Of a DNA stretch of 64,000 nt, positions 53,826 through 62,718 are shown piece after piece. Position 1 is the stretch's first letter; each line of letters starts with the position of its first letter. The position numbers and the translations under genes are program-made. Below the pieces are notes generated by a model that was not told the origin of the DNA, did no database searches, and saw only the letters and a list, made by a program, of their open reading frames with translations. The stretch is taken from NCBI GenBank assembly GCA_004347685.1, contig SLTJ01000029.1, positions 58,677 through 122,676 on the forward strand, in the 5' to 3' direction. This DNA comes from Clostridia bacterium. Its GTDB lineage: Bacteria; Bacillota; DSM-521; Neomoorellales; SLTJ01.

Positions 53826-55115
53826 CTAAGGTGTTCCCGCCAGCCTTTCCTGTAGCCGGTGTAGGAGTGTTGCCCCCTGGGCCCGGGTGGCATGGCCCCG
53901 GGGATTAAACGTCCCGGGACCCGTCCCCTGCATCAAACCGGCCGCCACCACCTCGGTCACAGCCTGCCGTGCCCATGCGGATACCTGGTTACCATCGCTA
54001 AAGCCAGAAACTATGGAACTGATTTCCCAGGGCGACACCCCCGGAACCCGGTCCAGAAGGGTGAGAGCCCTGGCTGTAATGGCCGCCATTTCCTCCCTGG
54101 TTATCTCCCTGCCCGGCCGGAAGGTCCCATCTTCGTAGCCTCTGAACAAGCCGTCCCTTCGGCCCGCAGTTATAGCTCCTGCATACGGCATTTCTGGGGG
54201 AACGTCACGAAAGGAGCGGTCTGGTGGTCCTGGCTGCAGGTTCAAAAGCTTTACCAGCATCACCGCAAACTCAGCTCGGGCCAGAGGCCTGTCGGGTTCA
54301 TACCGGTCAGCAGATACCCATGGAAACAGGCCGCTCCTGGCTAGGGCCTCAATATATGGCCTGGCCCAATGGCCCTCGATATCGGCAAAGATGTTGGCGG
54401 GGAGAACAGGAATACTTGCCTTTCCAACGCTGGCGGGTAAGTGCCCAGGTCCTGTCCCTGTTTCCTCAGAAGAGTCATCTCCTGCCAGATAGAGCTCGAC
54501 TGGTCCGGCCAGGGCCACGTCTTCCCGCCATTCGTCGCCTGCAGGGTACCTTGCGATTTTGCTGCCTGCCTCGTCCAGCCTAAAAACTGCCGCTTGTGCC
54601 GTGACGCCACCTCTCAAACGCAGCCTCCAGCGGGCGACCTGGACCGGGTGGCCAGCCACAATCTCCTCCCGGTTACCCAGTAGAGTAGCGGCATAAATTA
54701 GATAGCTTTTTTCATTTGCTGTCCGCTCGTCGTCGGCAACCGTGGCCCAGTCCCGGCCGGCAAAGATAATTTCGGCCCCGGAAATTGCTCCAGCAAAGCG
54801 GTTACCCTCAATATCCACAACTTCCAGGATTATAGCCGGGTACTCGACCGCCACCTGATAAGCAAAAACGTCCGGGCTACCGCTTAAGTTTACCCAGACT
54901 TCTACTTCGTCCCCGGCTCCCACATCTAATCTGCTGGCCCCCAAGGTAAAGACGGCTTCCTGCCCCGCCCCTGCACCTTGCGCCTGGAAATTCCTTTCCC
55001 AGCCCAGAGCAATCGCTGGTCCTGGAGATGATAGTCCAACGTTAGCGGTGACGAACGAACAGATGAAAAGCGTAACCAATAGCCTCGAAATATGCTGAGT
55101 TGTCCGGCTACCCAT
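53826..55115 (-). CDS. Secreted cohesin-domain protein with three SLH modules
   Basis: The 429-residue precursor has a signal peptide, a cohesin-like domain at about residues 55-200 (VFTLGASRLDVGAGDEVEVW, FAYQVAVEYPAIILEVVDIE), a linker, and three C-terminal surface-layer-homology modules (FADIEGHWARPYIEALARSG; FRDVPPEMPYAGAI with GYEDGTFRPGREITREEM; WARQAVTEVVAAGLMQGTG). SLH modules bind secondary cell-wall polymers, so the protein should sit on the cell surface. Its cohesin could dock the dockerin protein encoded just upstream. Confidence 0.88.
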   Translation of the reverse strand: MGSRTTQHISRLLVTLFICSFVTANVGLSSPGPAIALGWERNFQAQGAGAGQEAVFTLGASRLDVGAGDEVEVWVNLSGSPDVFAYQVAVEYPAIILEVVDIEGNRFAGAISGAEIIFAGRDWATVADDERTANEKSYLIYAATLLGNREEIVAGHPVQVARWRLRLRGGVTAQAAVFRLDEAGSKIARYPAGDEWREDVALAGPVELYLAGDDSSEETGTGPGHLPASVGKASIPVLPANIFADIEGHWARPYIEALARSGLFPWVSADRYEPDRPLARAEFAVMLVKLLNLQPGPPDRSFRDVPPEMPYAGAITAGRRDGLFRGYEDGTFRPGREITREEMAAITARALTLLDRVPGVSPWEISSIVSGFSDGNQVSAWARQAVTEVVAAGLMQGTGPGTFNPRGHATRAQGATLLHRLQERLAGTP

Positions 55116-55232
55116 ACCTGCTACCTACCTGCTTTTTACCGGAGCACCTGTCAAAGGTTTGCACTCATGCGCCGCCATTGGGCAAGCTTACCACCACCCT
55201 GCCAATCTCTCACTCTGGCAGAAAACATAGTG

Positions 55233-57212
55233 CTAGCGTTTATACAGGAAATTCTGCCTGACCAGGCTTAAATCAGCAGAATCGACCCGGCCATCGTCGT
55301 TCAGGTCTGCCCTGGCGTCGAAGCCGGCTTCTCCCCTAGATTTGAGCCATGAAGCACCGATTATGGCGGCATCGTATATATTCACTTCGTTGTCGCCTTC
55401 ATAAACGTTGCCAGCCCGCATTTCGCCCGCCGGGCTCCCGCCGTTCGCCAGGGCACTGAGATTGAAGATATCCGTGGTCTGGCCTGTATTGACTACCACG
55501 CCGGCACGGCTAACAGCGAAATAGCCGGGTAAAGAGGCCACGACAGCATAAGTACCTGCCGGGAGATTCTCTATGAGAAAGAAACCGTCGCCCCTTATCG
55601 AACCGCTGTACTCCTTGCCCCCGGCGTCAATGGCCTTTACGGCAATCAAGCTCTGATCCGTGCGCCCCTGGGCTTTGACATAACCGGAAATATCCCCGAC
55701 TCCGCCCTCAGTGGTGAAACTCCAGGAATACCCGGAGTTCAGGTTACCCGCCAGGTCCTGTACAGTTCCGGCAGGAATCGTTATCCGGTAGGTACGGCCG
55801 TAGTCAAGATCGGCCTCGGCCTTGATAGGAATGCTAAGTGTCGTGCCACCCTGAGCCAAGGCAGCCGTCCCCAACAAGGCCGGGGTAACTTCCTCCCACA
55901 CTCCGCCTTCACCCAACCTTTCAAGCCTTATCTGCTCTAAGTCCAATGCCACTACGGTTTCATTGAAGGTAACGGTAACGCCTGACAAGGTTATAGGTAT
56001 CCCGCTTGCCTGGTCGGCAGGAAAGGTTTGTGAAATCTCGGGCGGCAGCGTGTCGCCGGGAATAATAGCTATGTTCATGCTGGTAACGCCCCTTGAAGGT
56101 GTGATCTGCCAGCCCTGGGAACCGGGGTATCCTGACAACTTTATGTTATCCTGGTCTAAAACCACCTGGGCCGTGTCGCCGGCCGAACCTGTAACTTCAA
56201 AGGTAATTTCAGCCAGCCCCACAGGTTCCATCCCGCTAACACCCTCTTCGGCGCCGGCAAGAGTCACGGCGTAAATGATGGTGCCGGCATCGTTATAAAC
56301 AGCATGGGCTACTTCCTGGGCGGTATAGCCGCTAAATATACTGCCCGGTCGTATCTGTAATCCCTCAACCTCCGGGTCGGCATCAACCACCTGGAGCTTA
56401 CTTCTGTCAAAATTAAGCTGTACCTGGAAGCCGTAAAAGCCGCTGTAGTTGCTTGCCTGCACCTCAAGGTTAAACTGACCTCCTACCACTGCCGTTTCCG
56501 GCCCGGCCAGAGATATAGTGGCCTGGCTGGAGCCAGCCGGATCCGGCGGCTCTACCTGGCTACCATTTTGGGGCCCGGGGACATCACGGATTACTAAGTC
56601 AGCACTGTTGTCGTCGGTATCCCAGCCGTTACCGTTGTCCTCGCCAGCCCCGGTGGGATCACTGCCGTCGTTAGCCTTGCGCTCAAGTGAGCGTCCCAGG
56701 CCGGGGTTGGATGTGGCCCTTCCTTCACCAAAGGCACTGCCACCCCAGGCCACCTTGTCAACCACGTTGCCCTGACTGTCCTTTATCCAGTAACCGCCAT
56801 CAGCATTGGGTATGGTCAGGCTGTCCACCAGGTCGGCGGCAACTGTACCTCCGTTTCCGTCAGGCAGGGTGGCAGCCTCGCCTATGAGATAAAAAGAACG
56901 CGGCTGGACGAAGGTCCCTTCCGGGATAACTCCCTCCTGGGTATAGCCGCCCGTACTTGTAATGTAGCCGTAGCTGTACCCACCGATGTCTATGGCTGCA
57001 CCAGTCGGATTATAAAGCTCGAGAAACTCGTCATGGGTCACACTCTCGTTAATCGACGTATAGGGGTAGACCTCACTTATCACCACGTGGCTGGCCAGGC
57101 TGGCGTCAGCCTTTCCCGGAACCAGAAAGTTTAGCACTGCTGCCGTGAGCAATATAAAGGCCATAAGCGTAACCCGGTATGGGAGATTACCGGGGTGTTT
57201 GGCCGTGTGCAT
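55233..57212 (-). CDS. Secreted multidomain protein: lamin-tail, cohesin, Ig-like, regulatory and dockerin domains
   Basis: The roughly 659-residue precursor starts at the ATG 57212 with a signal peptide (VTLMAFILLTAAVLNFLV). It carries a lamin-tail domain (SHVVISEVYPY, DEFLELYNPTGAAIDIGGYS), a cohesin-like domain (ISLAGPETAVVGGQFNLEVQ, VQLNFDRSKLQVVDADPEVE), a Big_5-like Ig domain (TFPADQASGIPITLSGVTVT), a carboxypeptidase-regulatory-like domain (GYVKAQGRTDQSLIAVKAID) and a C-terminal type I dockerin (DAAIIGASWLK and DLNDDGRVDSADLSLVRQNF). No catalytic domain is evident. It precedes the SLH-cohesin gene on the same strand. Confidence 0.88.
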   Translation of the reverse strand: MHTAKHPGNLPYRVTLMAFILLTAAVLNFLVPGKADASLASHVVISEVYPYTSINESVTHDEFLELYNPTGAAIDIGGYSYGYITSTGGYTQEGVIPEGTFVQPRSFYLIGEAATLPDGNGGTVAADLVDSLTIPNADGGYWIKDSQGNVVDKVAWGGSAFGEGRATSNPGLGRSLERKANDGSDPTGAGEDNGNGWDTDDNSADLVIRDVPGPQNGSQVEPPDPAGSSQATISLAGPETAVVGGQFNLEVQASNYSGFYGFQVQLNFDRSKLQVVDADPEVEGLQIRPGSIFSGYTAQEVAHAVYNDAGTIIYAVTLAGAEEGVSGMEPVGLAEITFEVTGSAGDTAQVVLDQDNIKLSGYPGSQGWQITPSRGVTSMNIAIIPGDTLPPEISQTFPADQASGIPITLSGVTVTFNETVVALDLEQIRLERLGEGGVWEEVTPALLGTAALAQGGTTLSIPIKAEADLDYGRTYRITIPAGTVQDLAGNLNSGYSWSFTTEGGVGDISGYVKAQGRTDQSLIAVKAIDAGGKEYSGSIRGDGFFLIENLPAGTYAVVASLPGYFAVSRAGVVVNTGQTTDIFNLSALANGGSPAGEMRAGNVYEGDNEVNIYDAAIIGASWLKSRGEAGFDARADLNDDGRVDSADLSLVRQNFLYKR

Positions 57213-57485
57213 ATTACCACACCCCCACTTTGCTCGCTGACAGTCTAAGGACCCCTGTCTAAACCGGCGCCGGTGGCAGGATACAGCCATCCCATACTTT
57301 AGACTCCTGCCAACTGTCTGTCAATAATTAGCGCCTAAATTACCTGGTTTCTGGCATAAAACGACACCATCATGGTCTAAAGTAACATCCGTGCCAGCCG
57401 GAGTGGCCCGGCGCGCAGGCCAACTGGCCCTGGACAGGAGGAGGCATCTGTGGTAGACTATTTTCGCAAAGAGGAATAAGTGTTT

Positions 57486-57652
57486 CCAGGTGCCCGGTAC
57501 CAGCCGGGGTAAAAGGAAACCAGGTGTAAATCCTGGACGGTCCCGCCGCTGTAAACGGGGAGCCGGTCTGCACAAAGCCACTGGACAAAGGTTATCCGGG
57601 AAGGCGCGGGCATGGCAATGATCCGTGAGTCAGGAAGCCTGCCTGGAGACGC
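57486..57652 (+). ncRNA. Cobalamin riboswitch (intact core) before a broken ABC gene
   Basis: Conserved blocks occur in order: CAGGTGCCCGGTACC, AAAAGGAAACCAGGTGTAAATCC, GACGGTCCCGCCGCTGTAA, the B12 box AAGCCACTGG, CGGGAAGGCG, and GAGTCAGGAAGCCTGCCTGG. It is complete. The gene it should control is now only a remnant of a B12 ABC transporter ATPase. Confidence 0.9.
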
Positions 57653-57769
57653 GCTTCACCGCCTTCGACGGAAATGGGGGTGGGCAATGGTTACACCAGA
57701 AACCGTCTCAATCTCTACCGGAGGTTGAGGTTTTTTCGTATCGAAAACTGCCGATAGAACTTGATACAG

Positions 57770-58005
57770 GAGGAGCAAATAAAAGTGGGCAAAAAGTTGC
57801 CGTGGTCGCCCAGGAAGAACCGGTGGCCTTTGACTTTACCGTCGAGGAGGCGGTTTCCCTGGGCCGGCTCCCCCACCAGGGCCGCTGGCAACAGGAAAGC
57901 CAGGCCGACAGGGCGCTGGTCCGCCGGGCCATGGAGATGACTGCCGCCTCTGGCGTGGCCAGCCAGCCCGTCTCCCAGCTTACGCCGGCTCCTGGCCAGC
58001 GGCGC
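57770..58005 (+). pseudogene. N-terminal-middle fragment of a B12/iron ABC ATPase
   Basis: The frame KVAVVAQEEPVAFDFTVEEA then VSLGRLPHQGRWQQESQADR covers the Q-loop and helical region of a BtuD/FepC-type ATPase. It ends near VSQL, just before where the ABC signature (SGGE) should be. No Walker A or B half is present. It lies under the riboswitch at 57486. Confidence 0.75.
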
Positions 58006-58107
58006 CAGGGAGGCAACCGCAGCAGAAGATCTGTATAACCTCCTCTCCGCAATCTCATCCCGGACTGAAGGCCTCCAAATCTCTACCAGGGAAACGAGTA
58101 CAGAAGC

Positions 58108-58307
58108 GGTAGCCTGCCGGCGGCCGCGGCCTGGATCAACGGGCTGGCGGACGAGGCCGCCATTGACCAGCAAATCCCGCGGCCCCTAATGTTCGAGGCC
58201 GGGAACGCAGCCGGCCCGGGAGCGCTGGCCGACCACGCCCTCACCCCGGGGGGCCTTGCAGACCACGGAAGACCTCCGGCAAGTCGTGGCCGCGCTTCTC
58301 GCCTCTG
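58108..58307 (+). pseudogene. GerAA internal fragment; 200-base repeat copy 2
   Basis: Nearly identical to 46084-46287 within the GerAA gene (AAWINGLADEAAIDQQIPRP). A one-base insertion (GGCCTTGCAG against GGCCTGCAG) shifts the frame. It is flanked by ABC ATPase and unknown membrane-protein pieces. Confidence 0.8.
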
Positions 58308-58535
58308 GCAAACTCCCTTCCGGGACGTCCTGCGGGCCAGCCTGACGGTCACGGCCTTCTACGGCGTCTGCGTGATGATGGGGGTACTGGTGGCCTACCT
58401 CAACCTGCCCCAGCACGTCCTGAAAATCAAGGCCGCCGCGGTCTCCCTGGCCGGCCTCCTCATGGCGGCCGGCTATGCCGCGGCCCTGGGCCTCTTCGGC
58501 CCCCAGGTGATCTTCCCCGCCCCGGTGGCTTTCGT
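58308..58535 (+). pseudogene. Membrane-protein fragment of unknown family
   Basis: A plus-strand frame of about 75 residues with two hydrophobic segments (LTVTAFYGVCVMMGVLVAYL and AAAVSLAGLLMAAGYAAALG). It begins at the GerAA junction and ends at the minus-strand riboswitch. I do not recognise the family. Confidence 0.4.
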
Positions 58536-58628
58536 TGTTGAGTGGCTCCCCCTTACAGTGGCGGGACCGCGCCGGACTTGCACCGGCTTCGCTCTTAGCC
58601 TGCTTTGGCGCAGGCACCTGCTGGCTTG
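58535..58628 (-). ncRNA. 5' half of a cobalamin riboswitch (truncated)
   Basis: The minus strand reads CAGGTGCCTGCGCCAAAGC, GAAGCCGGTGCAAGTCCGGC, GCGGTCCCGCCACTGTAAGG and GGGAGCCACT, the first half of a cobalamin riboswitch. The expected B12 box and closing stem are not found; the sequence becomes unrelated membrane-protein DNA. It is a broken regulator. Confidence 0.7.
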
Positions 58629-58819
58629 CCCATGCTGTTTTCTTGCTCGATGATCATTCGCCGCCTGGAGAAAAAATCCTGCCGCCGCCGGACACCACAG
58701 AGAAATACTCAACCTTTCTCTTGATAATACATCAAGTCCGGGCAACAGGCCGTAATCAAAGAAATAGCCGGCGGCCGCGTCCTCCAGCGGCGGCTGGCGG
58801 GCCTGGGCCTGGTGCGGGG

Positions 58820-59113
58820 CCTGTGTTTGGCATCCTGGCCAAGGAGGTGGTCGTCGGTACCCTGGGGGTGGTCTACGGCGTGGGCGAGGAAACCCTGCCG
58901 GAGGTCATCGGCCAGCACTTCACGCCCCTTTCGGCCTACGCCTTCATGGTCATGACCCTGGTCTACATCCCCTGCGTGGCGGCTACCGGCGCCATCCGGC
59001 GGAAGACCAACTCCTGGAAGTGGACGGCCCTGGCCATCGGCTACAGCCTGGTCCTGGGTTGGCTGCAGGCCGTTATCATCTACCAGGGCGGCCGGCTGTT
59101 GGGCCTGGGGTAG
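58820..59113 (+). pseudogene. feoB: C-terminal fragment of ferrous iron transporter B
   Basis: About 95 residues match the end of FeoB: FGILAKEVVVGTLGVVYGVG, SAYAFMVMTLVYIPCVAATG, AIRRKTNSWKWTALAIGYSL and a last helix to GLLGLG-like end. The GTPase domain and the first membrane domain are absent, and unrelated sequence lies directly upstream. Confidence 0.85.
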
Positions 59114-59387
59114 AAAGGAGGTATGGGGGTTATAGCATAACCTGCTAGGCACAGGCTAGCTGTTCTTGGTGAAAATTTGCCACTAAAAGGATAGGGAAAT
59201 TGCAAGTTAGTGACGTACCCTTCCCATTCTCCTACCACCATGTAGTCATACTATAATGCCCATGAGGCTTCGTTGGTCATAACTATCCAGCCCCGTGGGT
59301 GTTAAATACCAGCGAACGTGTAACGTTTGGCTTACCAAGGAATAAGATATCCTGAAAGGTTACCAACAAAAGGGAGGGGGCTCGGAA

Positions 59388-59474
59388 ATGGGTAGTGGTC
59401 TGGGTGGTACCTTTAAGGATCAAAAGGCCTTTGTTGTTTTCTTGATCTTGATTCTGCTGTTACTGAGTGACTAA
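59388..59474 (+). CDS. YjcZ-like hydrophobic micro-protein
   Basis: A 28-residue frame, MGSGLGGTFKDQKAF then VVFLILILLLLSD, has a strong ribosome site (GGGAGGGGGC) and the form of YjcZ-type sporulation micro-proteins: a Gly-rich start and one short helix ending the protein. It is followed by a GC-rich hairpin region. Function in the spore membrane is inferred. Confidence 0.55.
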   Translation: MGSGLGGTFKDQKAFVVFLILILLLLSD

Positions 59475-59543
59475 ACATCATGAGGGGAGCCGGAAGCTCC
59501 TCCCTTCGGGGAAGGGGTTTCTGGCTTTCTGGGGGAGCAAGAT

Positions 59544-60635
59544 GTGAGCTGTAACATTATAATGGTAAATAACCGCAGACTTCTCCAGTACTTTGTAGCC
59601 TGCAGAGAGGTACTTCATCCCGAGTTGCCGGAAAATCCCCAGCTAAGCGGCTGGCTCGACCCCCGGCTCAATCCCTGGTTTCGCCGCGGACAGGCCGTGC
59701 TGTTCCTCGCCGTCCAGGGGCCCCACGTTGTTGGACGGGTAGCCGCATTTATCGAACCTCGGCTGCCTAGCCCCCATCACGGCTATTTCGGACTTTTGGA
59801 AACCATAGCTGACCCCGGGGTGTGCAGTCAGCTCCTAGGTCAAGTTGAAGAATGGCTCGCCCGGCGCGGCAAATCGCTGGTTATCGGCCCGGTGGTTTTT
59901 AATAGCAATTACGGCATGGGGCTCTTGGTCGAGGGTGACGCTCAACCGGATCCCTTTAATCTGCCGGTTAATCCCCCTTATTACGCCTCTCTACTTAGCA
60001 GCCTGGGTTATATTAGGGAAAAAGATTTCCTTGCCTACACCTGGAGTACGGACCAGGAAATTCCGAACAAGTTCCAGCGAGCCGCCCAGAGAGCTCAAAG
60101 CATTACTGCTCTGGCCATCCGCACCCTAACCAGTTACCCCAGGAAGAAACAGATAGAACTTTTTGCCACCCTGTACCGGGATACTATGCAGGAAGGCTGG
60201 GAATTCGCTCCCCTAGACAGGAGGGAAATCGAAGGCATACTGCTAACTTTCCGGAACCAGAGCCGTCCGGAATTGCTCTTGATGGCCGAGATGCACGGAG
60301 AACCGGCGGGGTTTTCTCTAACCGTACTTGGTATACGAGGTGGGCAAAAATGCGCGCGGCTTGCCGTTTTAGGCTTGGCTCCTCGTTTTCGACACCGGGG
60401 GATCGAGGCCTCCCTGCTCGTTTATACCTTAGCCCGGCTCAGGGAGGAAAGGGTAAAGACAGTAGATCTCTCCTACATTGCTGAGGACAACCAGCCTGTT
60501 ACCCGGTTGCTTACTGCAGCCGGGGTCACTCCTAACCGTCGCTACCGGGTATACCACAGATCCCTGGTAGCCAAGATCTTGCAAAGCAAACTCCCAAGTG
60601 CCTTTGCAGTTGTGACTTCTGACTGTACGGTTTAG
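59544..60635 (+). CDS. GNAT-like acyltransferase
   Basis: The 363-residue protein has two GNAT-like halves. The N-terminal half has VGRVAAFIEPRLPSPHHGYF and VIGPVVFNSNYGMGLLVEG; the C-terminal half has GFSLTVLGIRGGQKCARLAV and an acetyl-CoA-binding-like APRFRHRGIEASLLVYTLAR. Proteins of this kind resemble the FemAB/GNAT superfamily of peptidyl or lipid acyltransferases. The substrate is unknown. The gene stands alone between remnants and looks intact. Confidence 0.7.
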   Translation: MSCNIIMVNNRRLLQYFVACREVLHPELPENPQLSGWLDPRLNPWFRRGQAVLFLAVQGPHVVGRVAAFIEPRLPSPHHGYFGLLETIADPGVCSQLLGQVEEWLARRGKSLVIGPVVFNSNYGMGLLVEGDAQPDPFNLPVNPPYYASLLSSLGYIREKDFLAYTWSTDQEIPNKFQRAAQRAQSITALAIRTLTSYPRKKQIELFATLYRDTMQEGWEFAPLDRREIEGILLTFRNQSRPELLLMAEMHGEPAGFSLTVLGIRGGQKCARLAVLGLAPRFRHRGIEASLLVYTLARLREERVKTVDLSYIAEDNQPVTRLLTAAGVTPNRRYRVYHRSLVAKILQSKLPSAFAVVTSDCTV

Positions 60636-60733
60636 AGAGCTCTTGGAGTTGGCCGGATGGGGTCTCCTTGACACTTTGGCCAGATTGCTCGGGGGCGCCG
60701 GTGCATCTATTCTCCACTAGGGGCGGGAAGGTC

Positions 60734-60898
60734 ATGCGGGGCAAGCAGGCCGCGGACTCCACCTATGGCTACCTGGCGACGCCTCAACTGGCCGGCGGGT
60801 TCTGGGAGCACTTCGATTGGCAGAAGGCCCTGGCCAGCGGAGCCCGGGCCAGCGGCCTGGAGTACAGCGGCAACTTCGAGTTCGTGGACAATGACTAA
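60734..60898 (+). pseudogene. Fragment, possibly of a multihaem cytochrome
   Basis: The frame from 60734 (AADSTYGYLATPQLAGGFW, EHFDWQKALASGARASGL, EYSGNFEFVDND) resembles, from memory, part of octahaem tetrathionate-reductase-type cytochromes before their MYWPINHMV motif. It contains no CxxCH, so no haem site survives. It lies beside a CcmH-like remnant, which fits a former cytochrome operon. Confidence 0.4.
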
Positions 60899-60925
60899 GG
60901 GGGCCAGCCCACCGGGCTGCCCCCC

Positions 60926-61190
60926 TTAAAATTTCCCACCACTCGTCTTCAGCCGCCGGCATACTTCCCGCTCCACCTCGCCGGCCCAGGGTCCCTGGGC
61001 CTCCACGGCCCCCCTCGGCCGGGGTGCCTCTTCCCGGGCGGTTCCAGACCGCTCGACCCGGTGTCCCCCTTTCTTTTGCTGCCCCAAACACCAGTACAAG
61101 ATCGCCCCCACTAGAACCAGTGGCGGCACCAGCCAGACCAGGAGACTAAAACCTTTCTTGGGTGGCCCCCTATCTGCCGCGCCCCACTTC
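60926..61190 (-). pseudogene. CcmH-like cytochrome c maturation remnant
   Basis: The minus-strand frame reads PPKKGFSLLVWLVPPLVLVG AND AILYWCLGQQKKG, like the transmembrane end of CcmH, then a basic low-complexity tail. The thioredoxin-like CxxC part is missing and no start codon is clear. Confidence 0.4.
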
Positions 61191-61270
61191 TCAGCATGGC
61201 CAGGCCGCCTCCCCGGTATTTGGACCCAGTAGCGAATATAGCCCTAATAGCAGGAGCGTAGCCTGCCGGG

Positions 61271-61841
61271 TGCCGTTAAAGGGCCCGCAGCACGGCCCGC
61301 CACAGGGCCTCCACGGCCCCGGTAGTGGCGCCGGTGGTGTACTCTACCAGCGGCACGCCGTGGCTCAAGGCCTTGGTCACCGCCTCGTCGAAGGGGAGGC
61401 GGCCGGCCACCTCCACCCCCTGGCGGGTGCAGAACGCCATAATTTCTCCTGTCTGGGCCTCGTCCAGGTCGTACTTGTTCACGCAGACCAGGGCCGGCAC
61501 CAGGAAGTGGTGGCACAGCTCCAGCAGGCGCTCCAGGTCGTGGAGCCCTGAGGCGGTGGGCTCGGTAACCAAAAGGGCCAGGTCCACCCCGGAAAGGGAG
61601 GAGATCACCGGGCAGCCGATGCCCGGCGGGCCGTCGCTCAAGATGAGGGAAAGGTTTTCTCTGCCGGCCAGCACCCGCGCCTGGTTGCGCACCAGGGTCA
61701 CCAGGTGCCCGGAGTTCTCCTCCCCGGCCCGCAGGCTGGCGTGCACAAAGGGGCCAAAGCGGGTGTTGGAAATAAACCACTGGCCGCAGAGGTGGGGCCG
61801 CATGGTAATGGCCTGTTGGGGGCAGATGCGGGCACAAGCCG
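61271..61841 (-). repeat. 570-base near-identical repeat, copy 2
   Basis: Second copy of 44413-44988. The right boundary coincides with the deletion point of copy 1. Confidence 0.9.
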
Positions 61842-62125
61842 CAGCCCTCGCAGGAGAGCTCCACCACCCTAAAGTCCCTGATGGCCCCGAAGCGGCAAAA
61901 CCTCTGGCAGCGACCGCAGGCGGTGCAAAACTTGTCGTCAATCACCGCCTTCTGGCCGCCCCAAAAGTCCTGGCTCTGCCGCACGGTGGGCTCCAGGACA
62001 AGGTGCAGGTCGGGGGCGTCCACATCACAGTCCACCAGCACGGAATGCCGGACCAGCACGGCAAAGGAAGCCGTCAGGGTGGTCTTACCGGTACCGCCCT
62101 TCCCGCTGGCCACGGCGATGATCAT
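61271..62125 (-). pseudogene. MinD-superfamily Fe-S ATPase, frameshifted (copy 2)
   Basis: From the ATG at 62125 the frame encodes a normal start: IIAVASGKGGTGKTTLTAS (Walker A), VLVDCDVDAPDLHLVLEP and a ferredoxin insert (CTACGRCQRFCRFGAI, SCEGCG). Near 61838 a two-base loss relative to copy 1 shifts the frame in the second Fe-S motif; the rest (CARICPQQAIT to the C-terminus) is intact in another frame. The two halves make an almost complete gene of about 285 codons. It follows the NifX-like gene at 62585. Confidence 0.85.
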
Positions 62126-62168
62126 CTTCTGGCTCCGCCTCCAGCTCATGCCCAAAGGTTTGCGGCCC

Positions 62169-62585
62169 TTACCGGCCACGCCCGCCGCCAGCCCGGCCCG
62201 CTCCGGGGCCTGGGCCGCGGCCGCCCCCTCCCAGGCCGAAATGGCCGCCCACGCTGGGCCCGGCACTGGCCTGGTAACGGCCGGCCTTATAATCCACGTC
62301 CCGCACCCGGCCCGCCACCCCGGAGACCACCTGGATACCAGCGGCCTGCAACACCTGGTACGCGTTGGGGCCACAGTTGCCGGTGAGCACGGCCTCCGCC
62401 CCCCCGGTGGCCACGAGCTGCGCCGTGGCCGTCCCCGCTCCCCCACCGGCGCCACTGCCGGCGTTGGGCAAGGCCTCCACCTCCATGGTGGTGGTATCCA
62501 CTATTAACAGGTACTGGCAGCGGCCAAAGCGGGGATCCACCTCGGCCTCCAGGTCCGGCCCCATGGCCGACACCGCGATCTTCAT
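62169..62585 (-). CDS. NifX/NafY-like cofactor-binding protein (second)
   Basis: The 138-residue protein has the family start MKIAVSAMGPDLEAEVDPRF with GRCQYLLIVD, then AVLTGNCGPNAYQVLQAAGI, and a Gly/Arg-rich tail. The ribosome site GGGAGGACGAGGGG is strong. It heads an operon with the MinD-like gene 44 bases on. The last residues may be out of phase since another frame resembles a continued tail. Confidence 0.8.
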   Translation of the reverse strand: MKIAVSAMGPDLEAEVDPRFGRCQYLLIVDTTTMEVEALPNAGSGAGGGAGTATAQLVATGGAEAVLTGNCGPNAYQVLQAAGIQVVSGVAGRVRDVDYKAGRYQASAGPSVGGHFGLGGGGRGPGPGAGRAGGGRGR

Positions 62586-62688
62586 CCCCTCGTCCTCCCT
62601 TCTTTACACCCGGATTGGTTCCAAGTAGCTGCTCAGCCTGGCCGGCTGGCGGTCCGGCGGCTGCGTCCGGTTATCACGGCCCCCATTA

Positions 62689-62718
62689 TTATGGGCTTAT
62701 GCCCTTATGGCTATTATA
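62689..62718 (-). promoter_or_regulatory. -10 region and operator-like dyad of the second NifX-like gene
   Basis: -10 TATAAT (62718-62713), then the dyad GGGC-TTAT-GCCC (62693-62704) in TTATGGGCTTATGCCC, identical to the site at 45016. No -35 of the family type is upstream; the DNA there is the truncated fur gene. Confidence 0.6.

Noticed and set aside
57625..57770. Coding start for the ABC ATPase fragment within the riboswitch
   Set aside because: The bases belong to the conserved closing helix of the cobalamin riboswitch; the ATPase similarity starts only near 57770.
61325..62386. Plus-strand frame of 353 codons
   Set aside because: Antisense of the MinD-like and NifX-like genes; a similar shadow exists at 44412-45053 because the DNA is repeated.
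62126..62455. N-terminal extension of the MinD-like frame
   Set aside because: The extra 110 codons overlap the NifX-like gene in another frame and lack a ribosome site; the normal MinD start is at 62125.
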